62,602 nt of DNA. It comes from Bacteroidales bacterium (GTDB lineage: Bacteria; Bacteroidota; Bacteroidia; Bacteroidales; Muribaculaceae). Below the pieces are notes generated by a model. That model was given only the letters and a program-made list of their open reading frames with translations. It was not told the origin of the DNA and ran no database searches. The translations under genes and the position numbers were made by a program. Shown one piece after another: positions 33,486-42,403 of this stretch (position 1 is the first letter of the stretch; every line of letters starts with the position of its first letter). The stretch is from contig CAJTEX010000017.1 of the NCBI GenBank assembly GCA_910575615.1, forward strand, positions 1-62,602. The letters are read 5' to 3'.

Positions 33486-34931
33486 TTATTTGCCTGTCTT
33501 CTGCCCCTTTGCGAATCCTATCTGGGAGCGCACGCAACGGAAGCCTATGTAAGAGCGCTGCTCATTCTGGAACTCCCACATGCGGATGTCGCTGCGGATG
33601 TTGTGGGCGACATCCTTCCATGAGCCGCCGCGCACGATTTTGCGTTTCATGCGGTAGGGGTCCTCGACAGCCGCGTCATAGCGGTATTCGGGATTGAGGT
33701 CGGATGTGAGGTCCTGGACGGTCTCTACAAACGCCGTGGAGGTCCACTCACTGACATTACCAGCCATGTCATAGAGGCCGAAATCATTCGACGAATATGT
33801 GCCGACACGCGAGGTGATAAGATGGCCGTCCTTGACATAATTGCCGTCGTTGGGCTTGAAGTTGGCATAGAAGCAGCCCTTGTCCTCACTCATGGTCAGG
33901 TCCCCCTCCCAGGGATACATATTGTCATTCTCCCCTGCACGGGCGGCAAACTCCCATTCAGCCTCGGTCGGGAGGCGGTAAGGCTCGATGTAGACCCCCT
34001 CCTTGCCGAGCGAACGCTTGAGGAAGTCGGTGCGCCAGTTGCAGAAAGCGTTGGCCTGCTCCCAGCTGACCCCCACCACGGGATACTCGCTGTAACCGCC
34101 ATGGCTGAAATACATGCGGACGTAAGGCTCATTGTAGGCGTTCTCGAAGTCGTTGACCCAGCATGTGGTGTCGGGATAGACATTCACGATGTAGGTGTTG
34201 AGGAAGTCATAGTCGCCGGTGAGGCCGCGTGAGATGGTCTGACGCACGATTTCACCCTCGTCGTTGACATAGGCGGTGTCCTTCGAAATCTGGGGGATGT
34301 CGGTCGGGGTGGCCAAATCAGTGTTGTAGACCCTCTTGCGGGGGTCGAGGCGGTTGCGGCGCTTTGCGGCCTCGGTGTGGTTGAAGACCTCATAGCGGTA
34401 ATTGAGCTGCTCGGGGTCAAGCTCGCGTGCCCCGGTTATGGGGTTGGTGCGGTAGACACTCTCTATGGCCCTGAGGGCATCCTCGTCGGGATTGCGCCAG
34501 GGAATCGGCTTCGACCAGTTGAGATGGGGGGTGATGGGGTTGCCCTGCTTGTCCTCCTCGATCTTGTAAGCCTCGTTGCCTCCGTAGGCGGGGTCGGCGA
34601 GGCGCTCGCGGATGATTGAGTCACGCACCCAGAAGACAAACTGCTTGTATTTGGAGTTGGTCACCTCGGTCTCATCCATCCAGAAGGCGTCGACAGACAT
34701 GCCTTTGGTGTCGGCGGCGAGGTTCCAGGCGCTGTCGGCCTTGGCAGGCCCCATGTCCATGGAGCCACGGCTCACCAGCACCATACCGTAGGGGGTTGGC
34801 TCACCCCAGGAAGTTCCTCCCACTCCGGTCACTTCGCCGCCGGCGGAGCCACCACGGCGCCCGGAGGCGCAGCTCGCGGCTGTCAGCAGCAGCAACAGGG
34901 CGGGAAGGAGGTATAACGAAAGCTTCTTCAT
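33486..34931 (-). CDS. porK: Type IX secretion lipoprotein PorK/GldK
   Basis: Outer-membrane lipoprotein of the PorK-PorN ring. The 481-residue protein has a signal peptide with lipobox LLTAASCASG (Cys about 21) and a formylglycine-generating-enzyme-like (SUMF1) domain: GMVLVSRGSMDMGP, then VDAFWMDETEVTNSKYKQF, YPVVGVSWEQANAFCNWR, YRLPTEAEWEFAARAG, GLYDMAGNVSEWTSTAF and IVRGGSWKDVAHNIRSDIR. In PorK this fold is structural and not an enzyme. It is 55 bases downstream of porP. Confidence 0.95.
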   Translation of the reverse strand: MKKLSLYLLPALLLLLTAASCASGRRGGSAGGEVTGVGGTSWGEPTPYGMVLVSRGSMDMGPAKADSAWNLAADTKGMSVDAFWMDETEVTNSKYKQFVFWVRDSIIRERLADPAYGGNEAYKIEEDKQGNPITPHLNWSKPIPWRNPDEDALRAIESVYRTNPITGARELDPEQLNYRYEVFNHTEAAKRRNRLDPRKRVYNTDLATPTDIPQISKDTAYVNDEGEIVRQTISRGLTGDYDFLNTYIVNVYPDTTCWVNDFENAYNEPYVRMYFSHGGYSEYPVVGVSWEQANAFCNWRTDFLKRSLGKEGVYIEPYRLPTEAEWEFAARAGENDNMYPWEGDLTMSEDKGCFYANFKPNDGNYVKDGHLITSRVGTYSSNDFGLYDMAGNVSEWTSTAFVETVQDLTSDLNPEYRYDAAVEDPYRMKRKIVRGGSWKDVAHNIRSDIRMWEFQNEQRSYIGFRCVRSQIGFAKGQKTGK

Positions 34932-34986
34932 ATTTCTGAGTAGTTGTGGTCTTTGTTATGGCATCCAGGCCGGCGGCCCGGTGGTA

Positions 34987-35997
34987 TCACATGATGCGGA
35001 CGCTGCGGTGGCGGTTTCGGTTCTTCTCCGAGAAGTCGAGTTTCAGGCTGTAGCCTGCGAATATCTCGAAACTGCCCGAGGATGCGCGGGCAATGGCCGA
35101 TGTCGGATAATCATAGCTGAATCCTATGTAAAATCCCTTCAGCTCGGCCGAGATGATGGCGTAGACGGCGTCTTTCCAGCGGTAGCCCACTCCCAAGGAG
35201 AGGAACTTGTTGTAACGGCCGCGCAATGTAGCCTCCCAAGTGGTGAAGGTGAAATCGGTCTTGACCAACGCAGACGGCATCACTTCAAATAACGTGTTTT
35301 TCACCTTAATATTGCTTCCGGCCATGAAATATAAGGTTCGTCCGATCTGGAACTCGTAGTTTTTCTCCTCTGAGTTTTCCCCGGAGTCGGCGTTGAGGCT
35401 CACCGCCGGGGCGTTGAGGTGGGTGCCGGAGACCCCGAGCCAGAATTTGGGATGTGAGTAGAAGACTCCCGCGCTCACGTCAAAGGCGTTGCCTCGTATG
35501 TCTTGCTTCGGAATCGCGTCGTCATTGGGCTGGTGGAAGTCATCCTGGTCGGGTATGTAAACTTCGGTGCCTTTGAATGACTGGTCGACAAATCCAAACT
35601 GCGCGCCAATCGAGAGCGTGCCCTTGAAAAGCCTTTGCTTGTAAGCCACCTGCGCCCCGAGGTTGAGGTTCTTGTAGAGGCCCATCGATTCCTGCTGCAT
35701 CACCAGGCCGACACCGAAGCGTTTCTTGAACAGCATGAACGGCATGTCGGCGGCGACGACAAAGGTCTTCGGTGCGCCCTGGATTCCGACCCATTGGAGC
35801 CTGGCTCCGCCTCGTATCTTCAGCAGGTCGGTGGTCCCGACCGCCGCGGCGTTATAATAGTTGGGGACCTCGAAATATTGCGAGAACTGCGCGTCTGACT
35901 GGGCGCGGGCCGGGAACGCCCCTATGAGAAAGCCCCCCCAGAGCAGCAGCGGAATCAGCAGGTTGTCAGCTCTTAACCGTCTTTTCATAATTTTCAT
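34987..35997 (-). CDS. porP: PorP/SprF-family T9SS outer membrane protein
   Basis: A 336-residue outer-membrane beta-barrel of the PorP/SprF family, needed for secretion or attachment of T9SS cargo to the surface. The signal peptide is LLIPLLLWGGFLIGAFPARAQ, and the mature start SDAQFSQYFEVPNYYNAAAVG is the family hallmark. KTFVVAADMPFMLFKKRFGVGLVMQQESMGLYKN and GVGYRWKDAVYAIISAELKGFYIGFSYDY follow. The ATG at 35997 overlaps the porT stop (ATGA); a second Met three codons on is an alternative start. Confidence 0.93.
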   Translation of the reverse strand: MKIMKRRLRADNLLIPLLLWGGFLIGAFPARAQSDAQFSQYFEVPNYYNAAAVGTTDLLKIRGGARLQWVGIQGAPKTFVVAADMPFMLFKKRFGVGLVMQQESMGLYKNLNLGAQVAYKQRLFKGTLSIGAQFGFVDQSFKGTEVYIPDQDDFHQPNDDAIPKQDIRGNAFDVSAGVFYSHPKFWLGVSGTHLNAPAVSLNADSGENSEEKNYEFQIGRTLYFMAGSNIKVKNTLFEVMPSALVKTDFTFTTWEATLRGRYNKFLSLGVGYRWKDAVYAIISAELKGFYIGFSYDYPTSAIARASSGSFEIFAGYSLKLDFSEKNRNRHRSVRIM

Positions 35998-36746
35998 TCA
36001 AAATAGAAAGAGAGGACGACCATCTGGGTGGTTGCGCGCTTCACCGAGAGGTTGACATTGGTGCGCAGGGGATCGTCGACGAGGTCGGGGCGGTCATGGT
36101 TTATGCAGTCTGTCAGCCCGAAGCAGAATTTCAGCTCCGGGATGAGCTTGAAATACGGCAGGTAGATGTCACAGCCGAAGCCGACCGAGAGCATGAACTC
36201 AGAGGATTTCGTCTTGATGAAATCGATGTTCTTCTTGGCCACATCGACCGATGGTATCACGCCGCCGACAACATAGGGGCGCAGGTTACGCATCCTCTGG
36301 GCGGCGAATTTCAGCTCGACGGGAAGCACAATATAGGCCGACTTCAGGTCCTGGCGCTCGCGCACATCGTTGGCCACGTCGTAAAAGTCTATCACCCTGT
36401 TGCCAAACCACAGGCCCGGGCTGACCCTCAGCGAGAAATAGTCGTTGAGGCGCAGCTCGGCGAGGCCGTTGACGCAAAAACCGGGATTGTAAGCCGGCTG
36501 AGACATGAACCATGTCTGCCCCTGGTCGGTGACAAAACCGTTGTGGTGGAAGCTCATGCCGAATGTGTTCATCCCCACGGAGAAACCGAGATGGAAACGG
36601 CGCATGTCGGCATACGGCCGGTTTTGCACCTTGTCGTTGAGCTTCTTGGCCGACACCGGCACTGACGCGCAAAACATCGCCGCGACCAACGCCGCGACCA
36701 ACGCAATCCTGCCGGCCAGGCCCGATGTCTTTCTTTTCTCACTCAT
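35994..36746 (-). CDS. porT: PorT-family outer membrane protein (T9SS)
   Basis: A 250-residue exported protein (signal peptide with AALVAAMFCASVPVSA) predicted to form an eight-strand barrel. The mature protein begins NRPYADMRRFHLGFSVGMN, close to the family start, and the barrel strands are separated by LNDYFSLRVSPGLWFGNRVIDF and KFAAQRMRNLRPYVVGGV. PorT was among the first proteins shown to be needed for T9SS-dependent secretion of gingipains; its exact task is unclear. It opens the porT-porP-porK-porL-porM-porN operon. A terminator-like hairpin lies 45 bases upstream on the same strand. Confidence 0.87.
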   Translation of the reverse strand: MSEKRKTSGLAGRIALVAALVAAMFCASVPVSAKKLNDKVQNRPYADMRRFHLGFSVGMNTFGMSFHHNGFVTDQGQTWFMSQPAYNPGFCVNGLAELRLNDYFSLRVSPGLWFGNRVIDFYDVANDVRERQDLKSAYIVLPVELKFAAQRMRNLRPYVVGGVIPSVDVAKKNIDFIKTKSSEFMLSVGFGCDIYLPYFKLIPELKFCFGLTDCINHDRPDLVDDPLRTNVNLSVKRATTQMVVLSFYFE

Positions 36747-36790
36747 TGATTTATTAACGCCGCCTGAGACTCTTTATTGCCGCCCGGAGC

Positions 36791-36827
36791 AAAAAAACGG
36801 GCTTCCAGTTAATGAATGTTAAGCCCG
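36791..36827 (-). terminator. Terminator-like hairpin in front of the T9SS operon
   Basis: On the minus strand CGGGCTT (36827-36821), a 16-base loop containing TTAAC twice, AAGCCCG (36804-36798), then seven T (36797-36791). It lies 45 bases before porT on the coding strand. No minus-strand gene lies upstream for several kilobases, so it would stop a short leader RNA or act as an attenuator. Confidence 0.6.
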
Positions 36828-36860
36828 CGACCGCATGCCCTACGTTTGGCGTTAATCTAT

Positions 36861-36868
36861 TAACTTTG
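36861..36868 (+). promoter_or_regulatory. -7 element of the small lipoprotein gene
   Basis: TAACTTTG, 16 bases before the ATG at 36885. A TTTG at 36845 is only 12 bases upstream, too near to serve as -33. Confidence 0.5.
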
Positions 36869-36884
36869 CCTAAAATTGTGAAAA

Positions 36885-37265
36885 ATGAAGAAATTAAGGA
36901 TACAGATACTGCTGATCGCTGCCGTTATTGTGGCAGGACTCGGGTTAACTTCATGCCAATATGACAGCCCCGACGAACGCTGGTACCTCAACGGCACATG
37001 GCAGTGCATGCAGTATCCCGACGAGACCCTCACATTCTACATGGATGGCACCGGCTACTGGCAGAACAACTACACCGGTGAATACGAGGACTTCGATTAC
37101 TACTGCGACGGAGACTACCTCTCGTTCAGATGGTATCCGGCCTACGGCCCTTCATACCGCGAAGACTGCTACATCTACGCGGCCAACTCAAACGCCATAC
37201 AGATCTCATATCCACCAAGCAGCGGCTACGGACCCCAGACGCTATATTACTCGCGCATCTATTGA
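36885..37265 (+). CDS. Small lipoprotein of unknown function
   Basis: A 126-residue predicted lipoprotein: signal peptide ending LGLTSCQYDS with the lipobox Cys at about residue 25. The mature part, rich in Tyr, Trp and Asp (WYLNGTWQCMQYPDETLTFYMDGTGYW), looks like a small lipocalin-like beta-barrel of the kind in which a G-x-W opens the barrel. No catalytic motif is visible. It is divergent from the T9SS operon and 71 bases ahead of the YhhQ gene, with which it may be co-transcribed. Confidence 0.7.
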   Translation: MKKLRIQILLIAAVIVAGLGLTSCQYDSPDERWYLNGTWQCMQYPDETLTFYMDGTGYWQNNYTGEYEDFDYYCDGDYLSFRWYPAYGPSYREDCYIYAANSNAIQISYPPSSGYGPQTLYYSRIY

Positions 37266-37336
37266 CACTGACACCCCGGCCCCGCCGCGGCGACATCCTA
37301 TCCCGAGTGCTTGAAACCTCGTAAAAAACAAGAACA

Positions 37337-38065
37337 ATGGAAAAATCACGTCAAAACCGCCCCAGCCTCTCCCTCCCGTTCCTGACGCTGACCGTGCTTT
37401 TCGTGGTCTGCATCATCATCGCCAACCTTGTCGAAATCAAGACCGTCAGCCTCGGCCCGGTGACCGTAACCGCCGGCCTGGCCGTCTTCCCCCTTTCTTA
37501 TATAATAAACGACTGCATCGTCGAGGTCTACGGATTCCAGCGCGCGCGCCTCGCCATATGGCTCGGCTTCGCCATGAGCCTGCTGGCGGCAGTGATGCTC
37601 AACATCGCCTTGTGGCTCCCAGGCGGCCCGGAATGGCATTCCCAGGAAGCGATGGAGGCAATCTACGGCTCGGTGCCACGCATAATGCTGGCCAGCTTCG
37701 CGGCATTCATCTGCGGCTCGATGGTCAACGCCTATGTGATGAGTCGCATGAAACGCTCAGCCACGGCGTCACAGGCCACACCGTCAGGCGCCACCTGGCG
37801 CTTCTCGCTCCGCGCCATTGTCTCGACGCTCTGGGGCGAGGGGACCGACTCCCTGATATTTTTCCCGATAGCCTTCGGCGGCGCCCTGCCCGTGTCGACC
37901 ATCATATCGCTGATAATATCGCAGGCGCTGCTCAAGACCCTCTACGAGATAATGGTGCTGCCGGTGACGGTGGCCGTGGTAAAACGCCTCAAGCGCATCG
38001 AAGGCGGAGAAATCACCGACACATCCTCGACCAATTATTCCTGGTGGCGGCTCACCGACATCTGA
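37337..38065 (+). CDS. yhhQ: Queuosine precursor transporter, YhhQ family
   Basis: A 242-residue inner-membrane protein of the VUT (vitamin uptake) family; YhhQ imports the queuosine precursors preQ0 and preQ1. Six membrane helices are apparent. The family patterns are FVVCIIIANLVEIKTV, FPLSYIINDCIVEVYGFQRAR at about 55-75, and LRAIVSTLWGEGTDSLIFFPIAFGG. The last region matches the usual R-x-x-x-S-x-x-x-x-E-x-x-D-S signature. No queuosine synthesis genes are nearby. Confidence 0.88.
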   Translation: MEKSRQNRPSLSLPFLTLTVLFVVCIIIANLVEIKTVSLGPVTVTAGLAVFPLSYIINDCIVEVYGFQRARLAIWLGFAMSLLAAVMLNIALWLPGGPEWHSQEAMEAIYGSVPRIMLASFAAFICGSMVNAYVMSRMKRSATASQATPSGATWRFSLRAIVSTLWGEGTDSLIFFPIAFGGALPVSTIISLIISQALLKTLYEIMVLPVTVAVVKRLKRIEGGEITDTSSTNYSWWRLTDI

Positions 38066-38300
38066 ATCGGGCCTCCGCTCCCCCTCCAGCCCACATTCAC
38101 CACAATTATAGGGCTTTATTTAATTTTTTTCATCCGAAATAGCTTCTGTTTCAGAAAAAATCACGATATTTGCAGTTGCATTTTGGCCCGCAGCCGCCTG
38201 GTTTCGGCCTAAACCTCTACGGTTCAACGGTTTGCCCCGCCAAAGCGCTTACGACACGCCCCAAAGGCAACCATTCAATATAAACTCGATATACCCCGCT

Positions 38301-38582
38301 ATGACGAAAGCAGAAATCGTTAACGAGATTTCAAAGACAACCGGCATCGAACGTGCCGCAGTTCTCGAAACAATCGAAAAGTTCATGGAAGTGGTCAAGG
38401 ACTCCCTCGCCCACGGCGAACCGGTTTTCCTGCGCGGCTTCGGCAGCTTCATCATCAAGACCCGCTCGCAGAAGACAGCCCGAAACATCTCCAAGAACAC
38501 CACCATCATCATCCCCGAACACAAAATCCCCGCTTTCAAGCCCGCGAAAGTGTTCATGGAAGACCTCAAGGACCAGAAATAA
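38301..38582 (+). CDS. HU/IHF-family DNA-binding protein
   Basis: A 93-residue nucleoid protein. It starts MTKAEIVNEISKTTGIERAAV (ATG at 38301; the upstream in-frame codons are not protein-like), has the dimer helices, GEPVFLRGFGSFIIKTR leading to the DNA-binding arm KTARNISKNTTIIIPEHKIPAFKPAK, and ends normally. The arm carries the conserved IPEHKIPAFKP turn with the intercalating proline. HU or IHF subunit cannot be told apart. A -7-like GATATTTG lies at 38165-38172. It is followed by a tiny basic-protein gene. Confidence 0.93.
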   Translation: MTKAEIVNEISKTTGIERAAVLETIEKFMEVVKDSLAHGEPVFLRGFGSFIIKTRSQKTARNISKNTTIIIPEHKIPAFKPAKVFMEDLKDQK

Positions 38583-38660
38583 ACCGGCCCTCACGCAACG
38601 GAGTCTTCTCACACCACCTGAGACAATTAACCGATAGCTAACCATTTAAAGTTTCTTACA

Positions 38661-38750
38661 ATGCCCAGCGGAAAAAAGAGAAAGGGCCACAAGATGGCCA
38701 CCCACAAGCGTAAAAAACGCCTGAGAAAGAACCGTCACAAGAAGAAATAA
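38661..38750 (+). CDS. AURKAIP1/COX24-type small ribosomal protein, 29 residues
   Basis: The frame ATG 38661 to TAA 38750 encodes a 29-residue peptide with 17 Lys, Arg or His after the first four residues: MPSGKKRKGHKMATHKRKKR followed by LRKNRHKKK. Bacteroidota genomes encode almost the same peptide, assigned to the AURKAIP1/COX24 domain; in mitochondria (mS38) and in actinobacteria (bS22) the counterpart is a small-subunit ribosomal protein that lies near the decoding region. It lies 78 bases past the HU gene and may share its transcript. It is very short, but the composition and match to the known peptide make it credible. Confidence 0.85.
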   Translation: MPSGKKRKGHKMATHKRKKRLRKNRHKKK

Positions 38751-38774
38751 TCCTTGAACTGTTCAGGCTTATTG

Positions 38775-38867
38775 AAAACGCGATATATAAAACAGAACAA
38801 ACTTTTCCCGACGGCCGCCGACAACCCAACGGCTGACAGCCGCGAAAAAAGTTTGTTCTCGCGTTTT
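38775..38867 (+). terminator. Long bulged hairpin after the HU/basic-protein genes
   Basis: Outer stem AAAACGCG (38775-38782) with CGCGTTTT (38860-38867); inner 13-pair stem AGAACAAACTTTT (38794-38806) with AAAAGTTTGTTCT (38847-38859); an 11-base bulge on the left side only. It ends in CGCGTTTTTG, so it can terminate transcription before the RNase G gene 50 bases on. Confidence 0.65.
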
Positions 38868-38922
38868 TGAAAAAGCCCCATCCCTCTCCCACAACTCAAC
38901 CCCAAATCCCCTTAATGAACGA

Positions 38923-40572
38923 ATGAAAAGCGAACTAATCGTCGACGTACAGCCTCAGGAGGTCTCCATAGCCCTCACCGAGGATGGCCGGCTGGTCTCC
39001 CTGCAGAAAGAGAGCCGCAACCTGGCCTACGCCGTCGGTGACATATACGTGGCGAAAGTGAAGAAGCTCATGCCGGGCCTCAACGCCGCCTTTGTCAACG
39101 TCGGCTACGAAAAAGACGCGTTCCTTCATTATCTGGACCTTGGACCCCACTTTTCTTCCTATTCCGAATTCCTCAAGCAGCTCCTCGACGACCCCAAGGC
39201 CCCCATGCCCCAGGTCCAGAAGATGAAGCTGCTGCCTGACATCGACAAACACGGCACCGTCACCGACCAGCTCACATGCGGACGCGAACTGATGGTACAG
39301 ATTGTCAAAGAGCCGATTTCGTCGAAAGGCCCCCGCCTGACCACTGAAATCTCATTCACGGGCCGATACCTTGTCCTGATTCCGTTCTCCACCAAAATCT
39401 CCATCTCCCAGAAAATCAAGACAACAGCAGAAAAACTACGCCTGCGCCACCTCGTGGAAAGCATACGCCCGAAAAACTTCGGCGTAATCATCCGCACCTC
39501 GGCCGAAGGAAAATCCGTGGCCGAGCTCAACCACGAGATACAGACCCTTCGCAAATGCTGGGAAGACACCGTGGCCAAAGCCCGCACCGCGCAAGTGCCA
39601 TCGCTGATTTTCGAAGAGGAAAGCCGCATCGTCGGCGTCCTGCGCGACGTGTTCTCCCCCTCGTTCGAGAACATACACGTCAATGAGGCGGAAGCATTCA
39701 CCCAGATACAGAAATATGTAAGCCTCATCGCCCCGGAGAAAAAAGAGATTGTCAAGCTCTACACGAAAGAGACCCCGATTTTCGACAACTTCAACATCAC
39801 CAAGCAGATAAAGTCGTCGTTCGGCAAGACCGTCTCATTCAAGTCAGGCGCATACATCATCATCGAGCACACAGAGGCCCTGCATGTCATCGACGTGAAC
39901 TCCGGCAACCGTGCAAAAGCAGGGAACGACCAGGAGACAAACGCCCTGGAGGTAAACCTCAGGGCCGCCGACGAGATAGCCCGCCAGCTGCGCCTGCGCG
40001 ACATGGGCGGCATCATCGTCATCGACTTCATCGACATGAACAAGGCCGAACACCGCCAGGCGCTCTACGAGCATATGCGCCAGATAATGGCCAACGACCG
40101 CGCGCGCCACAACATCCTGCCGCTCAGCAAATTCGGACTGATGCAAATCACCCGGCAGCGCGTCCGCCCGGCCCTCGACATCGTGACAGCCGAGACATGC
40201 CCCTCATGCTTCGGCAAAGGGGAGGTGCAGCCCTCGCTGCTCTTCACCGACACCCTCAGGGAGAAACTCGCGTATCTGACCAACGACCTTAAAATCAAAG
40301 ACTTCATCCTCTATGTGCATCCCTTCGTGGAAGCCTACCTGAAGAAAGGGCTGATTTCGCTCTACCGCCGCTGGCGGCTCGAGCTGGGAGGAAAGTTCAA
40401 GATAGTGGCCGACCAGTCGCTCGCCTACCTCCAGTACAGGGTCATAGACTCAAACCGCAACGAGATAGACCTCAAGGAAGAAAAAGACCTCGACAAGACA
40501 TCGACGGCAAAGACAAAATCCAAGGCCAAGAACCGGGTCAACCAGTCAGCCTCAGCAGACGACAAAGACTGA
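38923..40572 (+). CDS. rng: Ribonuclease E/G family endoribonuclease
   Basis: Single-strand-specific endoribonuclease involved in rRNA 5'-end maturation and mRNA decay. The 549-residue product has an S1-type domain near the N-terminus (VGDIYVAKVKKLMPGLNAAFVNVGYEKDAFL), the RNase H-like part, the metal-binding core HVIDVNSGNRAKAGN and GGIIVIDFIDMNK (two Asp in each class position), and the zinc-link motif CPSCFGKGEV. The last 30 residues are Lys-rich. It lacks the long scaffold tail of enterobacterial RNase E, so RNase G is the better name. Start at the ATG 38923. Confidence 0.94.
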   Translation: MKSELIVDVQPQEVSIALTEDGRLVSLQKESRNLAYAVGDIYVAKVKKLMPGLNAAFVNVGYEKDAFLHYLDLGPHFSSYSEFLKQLLDDPKAPMPQVQKMKLLPDIDKHGTVTDQLTCGRELMVQIVKEPISSKGPRLTTEISFTGRYLVLIPFSTKISISQKIKTTAEKLRLRHLVESIRPKNFGVIIRTSAEGKSVAELNHEIQTLRKCWEDTVAKARTAQVPSLIFEEESRIVGVLRDVFSPSFENIHVNEAEAFTQIQKYVSLIAPEKKEIVKLYTKETPIFDNFNITKQIKSSFGKTVSFKSGAYIIIEHTEALHVIDVNSGNRAKAGNDQETNALEVNLRAADEIARQLRLRDMGGIIVIDFIDMNKAEHRQALYEHMRQIMANDRARHNILPLSKFGLMQITRQRVRPALDIVTAETCPSCFGKGEVQPSLLFTDTLREKLAYLTNDLKIKDFILYVHPFVEAYLKKGLISLYRRWRLELGGKFKIVADQSLAYLQYRVIDSNRNEIDLKEEKDLDKTSTAKTKSKAKNRVNQSASADDKD

Positions 40573-40651
40573 CACCTGACTGACCTCAACCCGGCGGAAC
40601 CGCCAGCCCAGGCTGTGCCACCAGCGGCACAAGCCTCCACCGACAAAAAAG

Positions 40652-40687
40652 AGCGCCGCAGCCCCCCGACGGGCCGCGGCGCTTTCA
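40652..40687 (+). terminator. Terminator after the RNase G gene
   Basis: AGCGCCGC (40652-40659) pairs with GCGGCGCT (40676-40683), with CCC/GGG inside, and TTTC follows. An A run precedes it, so it might function in both directions. Confidence 0.75.
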
Positions 40688-40774
40688 TTCCCACAGACAT
40701 CACCCGCAGACACCACCCGACGCGCCATTTCCGCTTTTTTAGAGAAGAGGAAGGGATATGTCGCGAATTTTTCG

Positions 40775-40782
40775 TACTTTTG
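40775..40782 (+). promoter_or_regulatory. -7 element of the guaA promoter
   Basis: TACTTTTG, matching TAnnTTTG, 26 bases before guaA. No TTTG at -33. The same -7 form is used at 59724. Confidence 0.55.
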
Positions 40783-40808
40783 CAGACATAATCCACACGA
40801 GCTAAAAG

Positions 40809-42332
40809 ATGCAGGAAAAGATCGTCATCCTCGACTTCGGGTCGCAGACCACCCAGCTCATAGGCCGAAGGGTCCGCGAGCTGAACACCTACTGTGAAAT
40901 CATCCCCTACAACAAGTTTCCACACGACGACCCGTCGGTCATCGGAGTGATACTCTCAGGCTCACCGTTCTCGGTGTATGATGAGAAATCATTCAAGGCC
41001 GACCTGTCAAAAATCCGCAAGCGCCTGCCGGTGCTGGGCATATGCTACGGCGCCCAGTTCATGGCCTGGACCGACGGCGGCAAAGTGGAGCCCGCAGGCA
41101 CCCGCGAATATGGCCGCGCCCATCTGGAATATATCGACCCCTCGGAGCCCATCTTCAAAGACATCGAGCCTGGCACACAGGTATGGATGAGCCACGGCGA
41201 CACCATCACTGAAATCCCATCGGGATTCCGCCGCATCGCCTCCACCGACAAGGTGGAAATCGCGGCTTACCGCGTCGAGGGTGAACAGACCTGGGGAGTG
41301 CAGTTCCATCCCGAGGTCTACCACTCGGTGAAGGGCACCCAGCTGCTCAAAAACTTCGTGGTCGACATCTGCGGCTCCAAGCAAGACTGGAGCGCGGCAT
41401 CCTTCATCGAGACCACCGTCAACGACCTGCGCCAACAGCTTGGCGACGACAAGGTGGTTCTCGGCCTCAGCGGCGGAGTAGACTCCTCGGTGGTGGCCGT
41501 GCTGCTCAACAAGGCCATCGGCAAGAACCTCACATGTATTTTCGTCGACCACGGCATGCTCCGCAAGGACGAGTTCCACGATGTGATGCGCGACTACCAG
41601 GGCCTGGGGCTGAACGTCATAGGCGTTGACGCCTCCGCCAAGTTCTTCAAGGAACTCGAAGGGGTCACCGAGCCTGAGCGCAAACGCAAAATCATCGGCA
41701 AGGGATTCATCGACGTCTTCGACGAGGAAGCCCACAAGATAAATGATGTAAAATGGCTCGCCCAGGGCACCATATACCCCGACTGCATCGAGTCGCTGTC
41801 AATCACCGGCACCGTCATCAAGAGCCACCACAACGTGGGCGGCCTCCCCGAGAAAATGAACCTCAAACTCTGCGAGCCCCTGCGCCTGCTGTTCAAGGAT
41901 GAGGTCAGGGCCGTGGGCCGCGAGCTCGGCATGCCCGAACACCTCATATCACGCCACCCCTTCCCCGGCCCCGGTCTGGCTGTACGCATCCTGGGCGACA
42001 TCACCCCCGAGAAAGTGCGCATTCTGCAAGACGCCGACAAAATCTTCATCGACGGGCTGCGCCAGTGGGGACTGTATGACAAGGTATGGCAGGCCGGTGT
42101 CATCCTGTTGCCGGTGCAGAGCGTGGGAGTCATGGGCGACGAGCGCACATATGAACGAGCCGTGGCATTGCGCGCCGTCACCTCGACCGACGCCATGACC
42201 GCCGACTGGGCCCACCTCCCCTACGAGTTCCTGGCCGAGGTCTCAAACAAGATAATAAACCATGTGAAAGGGGTCAACCGCGTGGCCTACGACATCTCCT
42301 CGAAGCCGCCAGCCACAATCGAGTGGGAGTGA
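40809..42332 (+). CDS. guaA: GMP synthase (glutamine-hydrolysing)
   Basis: Converts XMP to GMP with ATP and ammonia from glutamine. The 507-residue protein has the class I glutamine amidotransferase domain (about 1-190) with nucleophile region [11 protein letters not shown] and the His-Glu pair in FHPEVYHS; the ATP pyrophosphatase domain with P-loop [17 protein letters not shown] at about 215-231; and the dimerisation domain with FPGPGLAVR and the C-terminal TIEWE. All catalytic residues are present. The nucleophile loop is CYGAQ where many have CYGMQ, which is common. It has its own promoter and stands between terminators. Confidence 0.97.
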   Translation: MQEKIVILDFGSQTTQLIGRRVRELNTYCEIIPYNKFPHDDPSVIGVILSGSPFSVYDEKSFKADLSKIRKRLPVLGICYGAQFMAWTDGGKVEPAGTREYGRAHLEYIDPSEPIFKDIEPGTQVWMSHGDTITEIPSGFRRIASTDKVEIAAYRVEGEQTWGVQFHPEVYHSVKGTQLLKNFVVDICGSKQDWSAASFIETTVNDLRQQLGDDKVVLGLSGGVDSSVVAVLLNKAIGKNLTCIFVDHGMLRKDEFHDVMRDYQGLGLNVIGVDASAKFFKELEGVTEPERKRKIIGKGFIDVFDEEAHKINDVKWLAQGTIYPDCIESLSITGTVIKSHHNVGGLPEKMNLKLCEPLRLLFKDEVRAVGRELGMPEHLISRHPFPGPGLAVRILGDITPEKVRILQDADKIFIDGLRQWGLYDKVWQAGVILLPVQSVGVMGDERTYERAVALRAVTSTDAMTADWAHLPYEFLAEVSNKIINHVKGVNRVAYDISSKPPATIEWE

Positions 42333-42403
42333 CCCACACCAAACCCATTTCCGGGTTGGATTGTTCTCTCTTACAATAACCATCCACATTACAACCTCGA
42401 CAA

